A DNA stretch of 64,000 nucleotides from Microvelia longipes (GCA_018340805.1 JACMZG010001913.1:34896423-34960422); one strand, 5' to 3'; counted from the stretch's first letter, positions 13,440 to 24,609 are shown. Translations and numbers: made by a program. Notes: a model not told the origin generated them from the letters alone.

Positions 13440-14150
13440 ATGGAGTACCTTCGACGTACTTTTCATTGCGACATCGGATTCGCTACGCTCATGTTCACCA
13501 TTTCGGACTCGCTAATATTGTCCCCAGAGTATGAATATTACCAAATTTATATTGCAACACGTCTTTAGTCCTCAGATATTAAAATACATTTTATACATTT
13601 CTTTATTTCTAGCGGCCACCCATTCAGACACTGACGAATATATATATTATATATATATATATTATATATATATATATATATAATATTAGTAATTTGTGTG
13701 ATTTAAATAAAAATTTATTTACAAAATAAAGGGATACTTTTGTACTAAATTTCCACTTAATCACCTTTTTTCATTCATTTAAAATTATCCAGAGTACGTA
13801 TACTAGTCATTTGACAAAAATTGAACTAATGCAAATAATGAGATGAACTTAGCAAATATATCGGTCTTATATAAGACTACCTACGAGCCAAATCTCAGAT
13901 CAATCGAAATATTTTTTCGCTTTTTTATGAGTTTTGAAATTTTCGCTGAATCTTGTAGTGGTATCTTGAAAAAGGTATTTCCAAGATACCACAACTAGAC
14001 TTACAGATTGCTTTTTTGTACCGAATTTCCAACTCGATAGCAGAACACACACACACACAGACAGACAGACAAACTTTGAAAAAACTACTCAGAAATGTTA
14101 GTAACTTCTAAAAATGATATACTAGTGAAATTTCGGTTTCGTATTTTTTT
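13440..14150 (+). repeat. Interspersed repeat family A copy
   Basis: The copy starts with GGAGTACCTTCGACG and runs through the family's CpG-rich words (ATCGGATTCGCTACGCTCAT, CGGACTCGCT), the GCGGCCACCCATTCAGACACTG phrase near 13614, a TA microsatellite insertion and a CACACACACAGACAGACAGA tract at about 14046. An inverted repeat inside it (13957-13968 with 13982-13992) gives an 11-bp hairpin stem. No protein is encoded. Confidence 0.75.
13638..13684. repeat. TA microsatellite
   Basis: Nearly pure TA dinucleotide repeat lying inside the family A copy, with single-base interruptions (TTATA). Confidence 0.95.
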
Positions 14151-14159
14151 TGAAACACA

Positions 14160-14745
14160 AGTAAAATTGTACCATATTTAAACCATCAAGTACTAGTTCT
14201 AAAAAATAATAATTATTAAACTCATTATTACTTGAGAATGTGTTCTACATCTTAAATACTGACTTGTATTTCTTTCATTATTACCTGAGTGAAGGTTCGC
14301 GGAGAAATCCCCTTTAAGGTTAAATAATAATTTGAGGAAAATTCAAGATTACCTCATAATCCTACAAGATCCAAACTAAATTAAATTTTCCTTAATCATT
14401 TATTGTTTTGGATGTTTGAACTTCTCCTCTCCCCAACTGTGTAGATTTAACCTTCTTTAACTATTTAGACAAGATAACTTTAACTGGGTAAAATATAAAC
14501 TTCCAACGATGCTATTTTCAAATGTTTACAACCTTTGTTTACATTAAGTGTTTAATTTAACAAAGCACAGAAATCAATTGTTTTACAAGATGCCTTCAAG
14601 GCATTGACTTACCGGAAATTGATTTATATCTCTTTTTATCTCATGTTTGAATTAAATAATGAATAAAATAATAAAAGATTTTAATACGTTCAAGAAGATT
14701 AATGTAATAGTTACTGCTTGAAGATCTCAGAAGAATTATTTAAAT
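14160..14745. other. AT-rich DNA, nothing recognised
   Basis: No coding frame, RNA gene or clear repeat can be supported in this stretch between the family A copy and the TA/GT tract. Confidence 0.5.
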
Positions 14746-14746
14746 A

Positions 14747-14747
<1 letters not shown>

Positions 14748-14782
<35 letters not shown>

Positions 14783-14793
14783 ATATATATAAA

Positions 14794-14839
<46 letters not shown>

Positions 14840-14882
14840 TATATATAATATAATTGTGTGGTGTGTGTGTGTGTGTGTGTGG
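14748..14882. repeat. TA microsatellite followed by GT tract
   Basis: TA repeats with interruptions run to about 14854 and pass directly into GT repeats up to the start of the tRNA-like SINE head. Confidence 0.95.
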
Positions 14883-14883
14883 T

Positions 14884-14955
14884 GTCTGCCTCCGTGGCCG
14901 TGGTCGTAAAGGCGTTCAATTTCGGCACGGAGGTCCAATGTTCGCAGCCCGGGCT
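14884..14955 (+). repeat. tRNA-derived SINE head or tRNA pseudogene
   Basis: The stretch follows the layout of a tRNA. It opens with CTGCCTCCGTGG, has an A-box-like TGGCCGTGGTCGTAAAGG, a middle CGGCACGGAGGTCC, and a B-box-like TGTTCGCAGCCCGGG (intact B boxes read GGTTCGAATCC). Several arm bases are changed, so a working tRNA is unlikely. About 75 bp of AT-rich tail and then a hammerhead-like segment follow, which suggests a SINE body rather than an isolated tRNA pseudogene. Confidence 0.6.
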
Positions 14956-15027
14956 ATGTTTTTAGATTTTTTGAATAGTATTTGTATTAAAATGATTTCG
15001 CCAACTTTAATTATGCTTAGAGTGTAG

Positions 15028-15093
15028 TAGATGCACCCACTGCGTGGTTCCCCGCAGGTGAATACTCTGATGGCCGACAGGCCTAAAACGGGC

Positions 15094-15095
<2 letters not shown>
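15028..15095 (+). ncRNA. Degenerate hammerhead-like motif
   Basis: The core reads CTGATG (15067), GGCC-GACA-GGCC, then TAAAAC, against the hammerhead order CUGAUGA, stem II, GAAAC. A stem-I-like hairpin lies just upstream (CTGCG with CGCAG, extended by CAC with GTG), and ATGC (15031) can pair with GCAT (15092) as stem III. A9 is absent and G12 is replaced by U, so catalytic activity is doubtful. Such motifs are established parts of some SINE-like and Penelope-like elements. Found by eye; not folded computationally. Confidence 0.4.
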
Positions 15096-15130
<35 letters not shown>

Positions 15131-15157
15131 AATATAATATAATTATTATATATATAT
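15096..15157. repeat. TA microsatellite
   Basis: TA repeat directly abutting the GGGCAT end of the hammerhead-like segment; it may be the tail of that element. Confidence 0.9.
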
Positions 15158-15159
15158 CG

Positions 15160-15600
15160 TTAAATCGTAAATAAAGTTTAACATACCACAATAGTTTGGG
15201 TGGGTGTACTCTTTATCATGTGTGAAGAGAAGGTGTCATTGCCTTGATACCCTATGATGTATTGTTTATGAAACGTGTATGGTGTCTTAATCCACAATCA
15301 TGACTTAGCAAAAATTTGCCAAACCTAAAAAAGTAATTTGATTGTGCAAAATTTAATACATCAATATATAATTAAAATATATAAAATTATACAAAGTCAT
15401 ATTTTTAATTAAGCATTGTTTCTTAGTTTATCGTTTGACATACATAACGATATGTAAACAAATAACGTTTTCCTAATAATAAATTTGAAAATTATTTCAA
15501 GTTTTGGAAATATTATGCCTCCTACGTAAATTATTGGTAATCCAGGTTGATACAGGAAAACAACCATATAACTGTGGAGCGGCAACTAACGCCGTGGCTG
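15160..15600. other. AT-rich DNA, nothing recognised
   Basis: No gene seen. The last 40 bases before the minisatellite (GGAGCGGCAACTAACGCCG) are GC-richer and are probably part of the element that holds the minisatellite. Confidence 0.5.
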
Positions 15601-15933
15601 CAGAGTAGAAAAAAATGCGGAGTAGAGAAAACTGCGGAGAAGAGAAAACTTCGGAGAAGAGAAAACTGCGGAGAAGAGAAAACTACGAAGAAGAGAAAAC
15701 TGCGGAGAAGCGAAAACTGCGGAGAAGAGAAAACTGCGAAGTAGAGAAAAAAAGACTGCGAAGAGAAGAAAACTGCGAAAACTGCGGAGTAGAGAAAACT
15801 GCGGAAGAGAAAACTGCGGAGAAGAGAAAACTGCGGAGAAGAGAAAACTGCGGAGAAGAGAAAACTGCGGAGAAGAGAAAACTGCGGAGAAGAGAAAACT
15901 GCGGAGAAAAGAAAACTGCGGAGTAGAGAAAAT
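15601..15933. repeat. 17-bp minisatellite, ~19 copies
   Basis: The unit is CTGCGGAGAAGAGAAAA with small length changes. Because 17 is not a multiple of three, several frames on both strands stay open, giving Arg/Glu/Lys-rich or Phe/Ser-rich ORFs of 65-136 codons. These have no start context, no domain and no conservation of frame between units, so they are not called as genes. Confidence 0.95.
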
Positions 15934-16130
15934 ATAGGTTCCTGAACACGAAGTTAGGTAAAAGCCCTAACAATATGCGCTGTTTATTTCTTCTTTTCAA
16001 GATCAACCTGATGATGGCGTTGTACATTCTACTGAAACGCCGATGCATTTTTTTTGTTATTCTTTTATTTGTAGTTTGATCCTGTAGCACCAAACTGCTA
16101 CAGGTCCTATAGCTATATGGTCGCAGGAAC
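15934..16130 (+). repeat. Probable retroelement terminal remnant
   Basis: The segment carries CCTGATGATGGCGTTG and CTGAAACGCCGATGC (16007-16046), an arrangement seen at the ends of Penelope-like elements. It also has a CCTGTAGC/GCTACAGG hairpin near 16082-16106 and a GGTCGCAGGAACTAAGAGTC phrase. The stem II position is not convincingly paired, so no ribozyme is called. Family assignment is uncertain. Confidence 0.35.
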
Positions 16131-16870
16131 TAAGAGTCCGAAGGACCTTTGTTTTTATATAATGCTTTTTATCTATCTTGTATTCATGTATTTTAATATC
16201 GTTTTTTTAAACAAAATGCTTCAATGTTTGTCATTTAAATGTAAAGAAAAGTTGCAATTGTTTTGCCCCCATAAGTTTTATCAATTTATAATTTTAAATA
16301 AAATTGTTTTTGTCACACTTTAAAGTTAAATTTAAAGTTTGTTATATTGTTTTTTTAATTTATCTGTCTTAAAATTTATCTTTTCCTATTGTTTTCTCTC
16401 CAAACTTTTATTTAATTATTAAATTTTTTAGAGTTGAGTTAGCATTGTGTAATACAATTTTGTTTAATAATATTAAAAAGTTTGTAATAAACTTTAAATG
16501 AAAGTACAGACAAATAAGAATAAAAATAAAATAAAAACATAAAAATTTAATACCAGAGGTTATAATTTATTCCAAAATTGTTAAAATTAATTTTTTGCCT
16601 TTTTTTAAATAATACTTATAATGTTCATTTTTATTAACTCTCATCTTTAATCTTAACTAGAACTTTATTCGGTTTGACAGAGCGATTTTCAATAGTTCTA
16701 TTTTATTTTTTAAAGTTTACTTGAAAATAAAAATTCTGTCGTACAGATTATTGCTTGCTATGTTGTTAAATTATTCTGTTCTTTGTGTTACTTTAAACCT
16801 GTATGAAGTTTTATAAAAATAAAATATTTTACTTATTGCTTCAATGCCAAAACACTTTTTTACTTTTTCT
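16131..16870. other. AT-rich DNA, nothing recognised
   Basis: Very T/A-rich sequence. The 68-codon ORF at its start is low complexity and shows no domain or splice context. Confidence 0.5.
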
Positions 16871-16874
16871 CATT

Positions 16875-16990
16875 TACATCGTAGGTATAAAGAGAAAGTA
16901 TTGCGTTAGCTCAAAAAATCTGAAAACGGGACGTCACCGGCATTATCCGCTTTAGGTATTATTAAGACCTTTTAAGTGGTTTTCTCAAAG
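16875..16990 (-). repeat. Family A 3'-end fragment, reverse orientation
   Basis: GTAGGTATAAAGAGAAAGTATTGCG, GAAAACGGGACGTCACCGG and TTAAGTGGTTTTCTCAAAG match the reverse complement of the 3' part of family A (compare 41500-41620 and the reverse copy at 54110-54240). Confidence 0.6.
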
Positions 16991-17105
16991 TTGTGTGTTT
17001 AGCAGTTGTAGTAATAGAGAGGGGAGGCAAAGCAGGGCAAATAGGCCATGTTGTTGGGCCCTTTATGCCAGCCCTGATTCCTTAGTCTACTCCATCCCAT
17101 CCAAG
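16990..17105 (-). mobile_element. LINE 3'-end fragment
   Basis: GCAAATAGGCCATG and CCAGCCCTGATTCCTTAGTC are the reverse complement of words at 63230-63290, where they follow an RNase H-end coding fragment. The same protein-level phrase is recognisable at 45920-46000. This is therefore a minus-strand remnant of one LINE family, without any intact coding sequence. Confidence 0.55.
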
Positions 17106-17370
17106 ACTTCTGTTGTTTTGTTTTTGTTTTTACTATTCAGTTTTAATTTCCTAAATTTCATTCATGTCATTATTTATTATTGTTGTTTTTATTGGAGAAT
17201 TTTATATTCTTATCTTAAGCTGATAATTAATTCGCTATTGTTTATTTATGTATTATGTATTACTTTTATTGTATATATTATTGTAATTTGTCTTGAGCAC
17301 CCTACTAGTGGTTATGCCGTTTAGGGGCTCATTAAAAATGAATAAATAAAAAAAAAATAAAAAAAGACTC
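17106..17370 (+). mobile_element. Retroposon 3' tail with A-rich end
   Basis: The stretch ends in GCTCATTAAAAATGAATAAATAAA followed by a mixed poly(A), the usual end of a LINE or SINE insertion on the plus strand. The preceding T-rich body has no coding character. The join with the minus-strand LINE fragment suggests two insertions side by side. Confidence 0.5.
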
Positions 17371-17389
17371 TTTTGGAAAGGTTCATATA

Positions 17390-17800
17390 TTGGATGATAT
17401 CTCTTCAAATAAGAGAAGAAATCTCCTTTTTATGCAAAAGGTCGATGCCAAATATGCGAGTAGCTATAGGCCGTATAGGGTACGTAAGAGAAGTATAGGC
17501 GTCACACTCTGAAAGCAGGTGTCTCCTCATAATACCCTCACATGGATCAGATTTTTATCAGCTTTAAAAAATGGTATCTTCGTGTTTTACATAGGACTTA
17601 CAGGGAGCCACTTATTGCAAAACTGGAATAAGTGCGATTTTATAAAATTTTAAGCATGCCCAGTCTAAAAGGCTCAACTCTGGATAGGTAGAATATGCTT
17701 TTCCTTCATAATTTAAGGTATATTTTCAGAATAATTTAGTTTGAAGTAGTACAAAATTCGTCATATTTTTTAAGCCTGGCTCTTGAACTATTAGAGCTAT
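17390..17800 (+). repeat. Dispersed repeat family B, copy 1
   Basis: Shares ACTTACAGGGAGCC, TTATAAAATTTTAAGCATGC, CTTTTCCTTCATAATTTAAGG and TTCAGAATAATTTAGTTTGA with the reverse-oriented copy at 33305-33575. It ends near AAGCCTGGCTCTTGAACTAT. No coding capacity is seen. Confidence 0.75.
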
Positions 17801-17819
17801 AAGAGCTTCTACAATGATA

Positions 17820-17990
17820 AAATACACATAACATACTTACACACAGACAACATAGTAATAACCACTCAAGAGATCTTATAAACACCAAGAACGGATAATT
17901 TAGTTAAAATAATGATTTTGGATCTTTATTGCGAACCCAATTCTCTTTTTTATATCAACTTTATAAATGAGGAAAAGTAAAAACGTTGAA
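17820..17990 (+). repeat. Family A 3'-end fragment
   Basis: Follows the family order CACACAGACA, AACCACTCAAGAGATCTTAT, AACACCAAGAACGGATAATT and an A-rich end (AGGAAAAGTAAAAACG), directly after repeat B. Confidence 0.6.
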
Positions 17991-19695
17991 AAACATGTTA
18001 AAAATGTATAGAATATAAAAAAATATATATAAATATAAAATATACGATTAATTTCTCTTTCTAGAAAATCTCATTTATAACAGGATTTTGGAATGGGCAA
18101 ATTATCTTCTAAATAAATTGATCTGTCAGTAAAAAAAAACATGAAATAAGTTTTCTCCTATATTTTATATTAACAGACTAATCCGTATTGTTTATGTCAA
18201 ATAATAATAGACTATATTTTATACTTATTCTTATCTTGTTACAATGACTGTAATATACTTTTTAATTGCAAAAATATGTTAATAGACTTGAAACAGTTTT
18301 GTAATTGAATTTGAAATATTACAAATATTTTTTTGTTATTTATTTGGGAAATAATGTCCAAATTCTAATAAATTAATGACTCATACTTTTTTAAATTCAC
18401 CGAGTTTTTATGAGGTTTTATAGAAGAGTTTTATTACATAAAATGGTAATTTTTAACAAAATATATATTTTTTTTTAAAAAAAACATGGTTATAAGATAA
18501 CAAACTATATTTTGTATCATTATTTTGATAATAGATTTTCCTACCAGTTTTTGATAGAAGATAAAGTGTGATGCTTGCAATAAATATTCAATAACGGCAG
18601 TTTACCCAAATTATCCTTTTTCATGTGTTTTAAGGACTCCTGAACAGTTTTTACTAAGTTGTCTGTGTGTTTATGAGTGTTTTAATGTGTATTTGTGAGA
18701 GTTGAAAATGGTACAAAAATCAAAAGTTTGGTGACGTTGTGCTTCACGGAAAATAAGGTTTATATAACTGCCATTATATGATCAGCGAAAGTGAAAAACA
18801 AATATTTCTTTAAATACATAAAAAACTGAAAAATAATTGGATTAATTTTGATACGCAGATTAGACTAATAAATGCGTTCAGTTTCTTTTCATTACCAGTA
18901 TTAGATTATTATTTATTGAAATACATATTATAAAGGTACTGAATTGGGTATTTTTGAGTCCGAAGTATTTTTTCGGATGACCGTAGCGTATCCGAAAAAT
19001 TACGAAAATGTTTTAAGGTACCCGTAACAGATTTTTTTGTAGTATTTGATTGTTCCTGCCAAAGAAAGTAACGTTAATTCTGATCTATAGCACTTTTTTC
19101 CAACCAAGACTTAAAAAGATTAATAAAAGGCTCATAAGAGATAGAACCACTGGAACAAGAAGGGCATGGGTCGGCCCGAGCCTAATTAACCTAATGAACT
19201 AATAAAGTAAAATCTTACTACCTCTCCCCTATTACTCAAAAAATATACCTTGTCATGCATTAAATCATAAATACATTTAAAATATAATTATTAATGTAAT
19301 GTAAATTCAAAAGGTTAATAAAGAAAAATTAATTAAAGTTAATTTTTATTAGGTTCATTAAATTATTTACAAAATTAAACTTAATATCATTGGCAAAGTC
19401 GTGTAATTTAATTAAATGAATTAATTAAAGCGGTTTTTGGTGAATTCAAAGGCTCTTAACTAAATAGGTTGCTGCCTATAGTATCAGGTATGGATGATTT
19501 CAGATATTCTAGTTTGCAATAGGTTGTTACTGTTACATTATATGCGCTCTCCTGTCAGCGTTCGGACACTCGTATATCGCATGCACTTTCTATATACAGC
19601 TCACTATTCTTATATAGCGTTATTTTCTATAAATGCATTAATTACCTAGATTAAAAGTTTATTTTATTTAGGTGGTATTCCTGATTTTGTTACTT
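17991..19695. other. AT-rich DNA, no gene seen
   Basis: No ORF with protein character and no RNA gene. A weak reverse family A 3' remnant lies at 18620-18720 (TTAAGGACTCCTGAACAGTT, then TGTCTGTGTGTTTATGAG). The segment 18940-19200 has slightly higher GC but is not recognised. Confidence 0.5.
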
Positions 19696-19701
19696 ACAAA
19701 A

Positions 19702-20039
19702 CACCAATACTTAAGTATTGAACTCTCAACATATGATGTTAAGTTTATGACAATTTATTTAAACTATTTTCTATTAGATCTTACATTCTTAAATGATATC
19801 TTATTATGTTATTAATCTTATATATATTATATTCTTATTATTCTTATTCATCTTATTATTATTATCCTTACTCTTATTATCTTATTCTTATATTATTTTT
19901 ATATTCTTGTATTCTTATTATATCTTATAATAATCTTATATAATATTAATTACAATTCACCAATACTGAAGTATAGAACTTTCAACATATGATGTTAAGT
20001 TTATGACAATTTATTTAAACTATTTTCTATTAGATCTTA
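19702..20039. repeat. 82-bp direct repeat flanking a TTA/TTC-rich tract
   Basis: The copies are 19702-19783 and 19958-20039. Both start CACCAATACT and run to CTATTAGATCTTA with a few differences near the start. Between them lies an irregular TTA/TTC simple repeat (19800-19945). This looks like a local duplication or slippage product. Confidence 0.9.
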
Positions 20040-20903
20040 GTTTCTCTATAGATCTTACAACTATGTTGTAAGACCTTCGTCAATTATTTATCACTACTTA
20101 ATATTTATTGTAAAAAAAGCTTTTATAATGTTTTCTCCTTCCCTGGAAGAAAGAGAAGCGAAATGGATATTTTGGTCCCTTGGGGTCACTCTGAAAATTT
20201 TTTGTCCTACTCTGTTGTATAACAAAGACATTTACTTTTAACTGAATCACCCTAAAGTTTTATCTCAAAATAAGATATAAATTGTTTAGAGGTACCATGA
20301 ACCCGATGTTTCAAATATGAAGATAAAATAAAATAATGTTTCAGATAAATTTATTTGTTAAATTTTCCCTCAGTAACTTTTAAAGATTTGTTTGATACTA
20401 TTCGAGTATAAAGAGAGCGGTAATGAGAGGTTATGTTTTCTCGTACGTGCTCTAATCTGAGAGCTTTATAGCAACACGAATTTCTCTTCTTGGTGAATTT
20501 TCCAAAAGACCCTTTCATACTCTATTTTTTATTAATTAATCCTCTTTTATCCTCTTCGTATACCCTTGAAACTTTAAGTCCTTTTAAAACTTTCAAATCC
20601 AAAGCTTCAGAAACTTAAAACAGCTAAATCCTGGAGAAAAATGTATTTAAGAAAAACAAGAAATAAGAGTTACAACATTTTTCTCTCTGCAATATTTATT
20701 TTTAAAAAATAGTATTTTTAGTGACTTGTCCAGGAAGGAGTTTAGTTTAAAACAGTTAATAGATGAAGTAAAGTAAACTATCACTTCCTTGCAATTTTCA
20801 AAAAGGTTAATTTTATTTGAACAATTTAAAAGTATAAATAAATGGCATTAATAGTAATAATAAAATACATACTGGTATGTATATTTACATTTCATATTAT
20901 TTA
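20040..20903. other. AT-rich DNA, nothing recognised
   Basis: No gene or named repeat is supported. 20130-20200 has a run of slightly higher GC without an open frame. Confidence 0.5.
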
Positions 20904-20905
20904 TA

Positions 20906-22227
20906 CAGGGTGGAACAATTCACTTAAACCAACATTAAACCATTAAAATCATGGTGAACACATGGTCCTACACTAACGAAAATGGTCTCTACCCTAGTAA
21001 GTCGACCACCCTGAGTTCAAATTCACAAAATTTTTTTGGTAATTATCACCCAAATGTGGTAATTTAATTAGCACTTTTCGTTTTTTATTGGTAATTTAAA
21101 AAGTCAAATTGGACTATACCATGATATAGACTAATTTAGAAACTACATTATATCTTGGGAAATTTGATACCAATATCACAAAATTCCGGTAATTTTTCAT
21201 TGAGCTATCAATCGACATACAAGACATAAATTATTACCGGCATTTTTGGAACAACAAAATGCGCCAACCTAAAAAAATGGTTAAAGCATGGTCCTAGACT
21301 AACGGAAATGGTCTCTAGCCCTAGTAAGTCGACCACCCTGAGTTCAAATTCACCAACATTTTTTTGGTAATTATTACCCAAATGTGGTAATTTAATTAGC
21401 ACTTTTCGTTTTTTATTGGTAACTTTAAAAAGTCAAATTGGACCATACCATGATATAGACTAATTCAGAAACTAAATTATATCCTAAGAAATCAGATACC
21501 AATATCACAAAATTCCGGTAATTTTTTACCGAGCTATCGGTATCATTGTGATAGTACTATCACAATGATAGGGTTTATTTGCTTGTATGTCGATCGATAG
21601 CTCGGTAAAAATACCGGAATTTTGTGATATTGGTATCTGATTTCTTAGGATATAATTTAGTTTCTAAATTAGTCTATATCATGGTATGGTCCAATTTGAC
21701 TTTTTAAAAGTTACCAATAAAAAACGAAAAGTGCTAATTCAATTACCACATTTGGGTAATAATTACCAAAAAATTTTTGGTGAATTTGAACTCAGGGGGG
21801 TCGACTTACTAGGGTAGAGACCATTTTCGTAAGTCTAGGACCATGCTTTAACCATTTTTTAGGTTGGCGCATTTTGTTGTTCCAAAAATGCCGGTAATTA
21901 TTTATGTCTTGTATGTCGATTGATAGCTCGGTGAAAAATTACCGGAATTTTGTGATATTGGTATCAAATTTCTCAGGATATAATGTTGTTTCTAAATTAG
22001 TCTATATTATGGTATAGTCCAATTAGACTTTTTAAAGTTACCAATAAAAAACGAAAAGTGCTAATTAAATTACCACATTTGGGTGATAATTACCAAAACA
22101 TTTTTGGTGAATTTGAACTCAGGGTGGTCGACTTACTAGGGGTAGAGACCATTTTCGTTAGTCTAGGCCATGTGTTCACCATGATTTTAATGGTTTAATG
22201 TTGGTTTAAGTGAATTGTTCCACCCTG
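20906..22227. mobile_element. 1.3-kb nested palindromic (foldback) element
   Basis: The ends CAGGGTGGAACAATTCACTT and its reverse complement are flanked by TA (20904-20905 and 22228-22229), as for Tc1/mariner-type insertions. The two arms (about 20906-21540 and 21598-22227) are near-perfect reverse complements. Each arm itself holds two direct units that share GGTCTCTA, CTAGTAAGTCGACCACCCTG and TTAATTAGCACTTTTCG, so the element has two forward and two inverted units. The centre is a perfect 30-bp palindrome (21541-21570). No transposase is encoded; it is a non-autonomous element. Confidence 0.9.
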
Positions 22228-22234
22228 TATATTA

Positions 22235-24280
22235 AAAATTTACCAATTAGTCGTCATAAGAAGAAACAATGATATTTTTCGACTGAATCTCTCATCGTAT
22301 AATTGAACTTAAAGATAATTAAAAGAGTGGGTAATAAGTATCCAGCCTTTGATGCAAAAATGAATTGATTAAACAATTCATACGTGTATCTAGATTATCT
22401 AAAAACGGAATGAATTAAACAAATTATAGATTCACCTGGTAATTATTATTTTACTGTTACCTTTAGTATTCGCATTGCTGTAGTCAAAAAAGGACTCTTT
22501 TTTACACTAGTGGCTCAGGGTTAATAATTTTCACACCTTAACCAACAGCAAAGCCCACGAATCGAGGACATGCTCTTATGTTTATTTAAATATTTTTTTC
22601 ATTGTTAAAATAAGTCACCTAATTTTATTATTAATTTAAGGATAAAATAGGTATATATTTATTTTTATTGACTCGAAAAAGTATGTATAGCTTTAGGTAT
22701 AGTTGAATAATATTTCTTTAGATTGCCTTTTACTTTATTTCACTTCGATCTAAGGAAAAATTAAAACTTTATTTCATTTATTTTTAATCAATCAATATTT
22801 AACTTATTTTATTAAAAATAATCATATAAGCATTTAATATTGATACACAAACAGGCTTACCGCTATGTCCTATCAAACAGTTCAATACGCCCGACCACTA
22901 AATTTTGATTAAACCTATAGAAATATTCTATCCGTGTCTATCTATAATATGATAAATCTATCTCCATGATTTGGTTTTCAGTATATTAGTTATTTTCATA
23001 TAAATCTATCTCATGGTATGTATTATTAAATCTATGTTATTGAACTAGAGCTAAAAACAAACAAAGAGACACAGACCGCAAACAGAGAAGAATATTTGTT
23101 TAGGATCGTATGTCATTTTCTATTTTCATATTTCTTTTTAAATGGGAGAAAATCATGTTAAGGCTCAATTTATTTTTCTCAGTCTAAATTTAAATTATAT
23201 ATTAACTAACAAAATTAATAAATTTAGTTATTTATTTCAATTAGTTTTTATCGTATGTGTCCACCTGTCCAACGTTTTTACAACTTGTTTCTCAAATTCT
23301 GTTTGACAAGAATTTTACAAAAAAATACAGGCAAAATATAGACATTATTCTAGAAACATTTTTTATTATTTTCGTCCCATTTCAAGGTGTCATTGGTCAA
23401 ATTATAAAAATTATTGTAAATTAACTTTAATATTATTTTTTGTTTATCACTTACCAGACTTGAACGTCTTAAATGCGATGACTTTAAAGGTGCCTTAAAC
23501 TGAAAGTCTCATAAATATTCGCCAAGTTGTTTATTTGTTTCATTTTTAAATAAGTTTTGTTTATCCAAAGTTTCTACAAATGGACCTATTTTTAAATTAG
23601 ACGATAAATCTAAAGTGTAAAATTATAGGTCTATAGCTCATACAAACGTTTTAGTAAAGTGTTTGAAAGAGTGTATATTTATTTTTTCTTTAAATCTGAA
23701 GACTAGTTTTAATCTGCATTTCTTAGTTTTCGTAATTGCTTTACTGCATTCAGTAAACGCAGATTTATGTCCAGTCACCTAAAGAATTATCTGTATCATT
23801 TTGAGTTCTCATTTAGCTCTCCATACCAGGAGACATCGATTTTTAATTTTTAGAGAACAGTTTGCTTTGTATTCAAAAATGATTGATTCGTAAACATAAA
23901 GAGCTGCCACATCCTAGTCCTCAGGGATTAGGACAAACATGTGTGATTAGGAGTCACCCATAAGTCACAAGAGAGTCATCAATCATCACACTTAGAGCCC
24001 AGGCATAAGCTTTCCAGTTAGTAGACTGGGTTATTATGTAATGTTCAACACCTTAAACAACTACATTTAAATTAAATTAAATATGTCTATGACCTGAAAT
24101 GGATGTCTCTTTTGAGACATAAAATTTAATTGGATATACAAATGTGGGTTTATTTACTTTGTTCAAAATATTAGAAAGTTAGATTGAGATTAAAACTCAA
24201 GGAAAAATTTTCTAGAGTTTCCATTGTTGCTGCCCCATTCTATGTGGTGTGCATTTGCATCGCAACCAATAATGATTATT
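22235..24280. other. AT-rich DNA, no gene seen
   Basis: No coding or RNA gene signal. 22480-22580 and 23880-24010 have slightly higher GC but contain stops in all frames. No repeat with a second copy in the window was noticed here. Confidence 0.5.
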
Positions 24281-24283
24281 GTA

Positions 24284-24607
24284 TTTTTTACAAAATTTAA
24301 CCCAAAATTTCAATATGTACATCCAAAATACAAAATCTAAGTCATCCTCTTCCAAAAAGTAAGCAGAAGAGCATACTATCTTTTTCTTACCTTCCTGTAC
24401 AAGGAAGGTTAAATTATATTATTATTTACAAAATTTTTACAAAAACAATTCAAATTTCAAATTTTTTTTACAAAATTTAACCCAAAATTTCAATATGTAC
24501 ATCCAAAATACAAAATCTAAGTCATCCTCTTCCAAAAAGTAAGCAGAAGAGCATACTATCTTTTTCTTACCTTCCTGTACAAGGAAGGTTAAATTATATT
24601 ATTATTA
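24284..24607. repeat. Exact tandem duplication, 180-bp period
   Basis: 24284-24427 is repeated at 24464-24607 with no difference that I can see; the bases between differ. Each copy carries a near-palindrome ACCTTCCTGTACAAGGAAGG close to its right end. The identity points to a very recent duplication or an assembly duplication. Confidence 0.95.
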
Positions 24608-24609
24608 TT

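Noticed and set aside
15547..16093. Charged or Phe/Ser-rich ORFs up to 136 codons
   Set aside because: They are translations of the 17-bp minisatellite; open only because the unit lacks stops.
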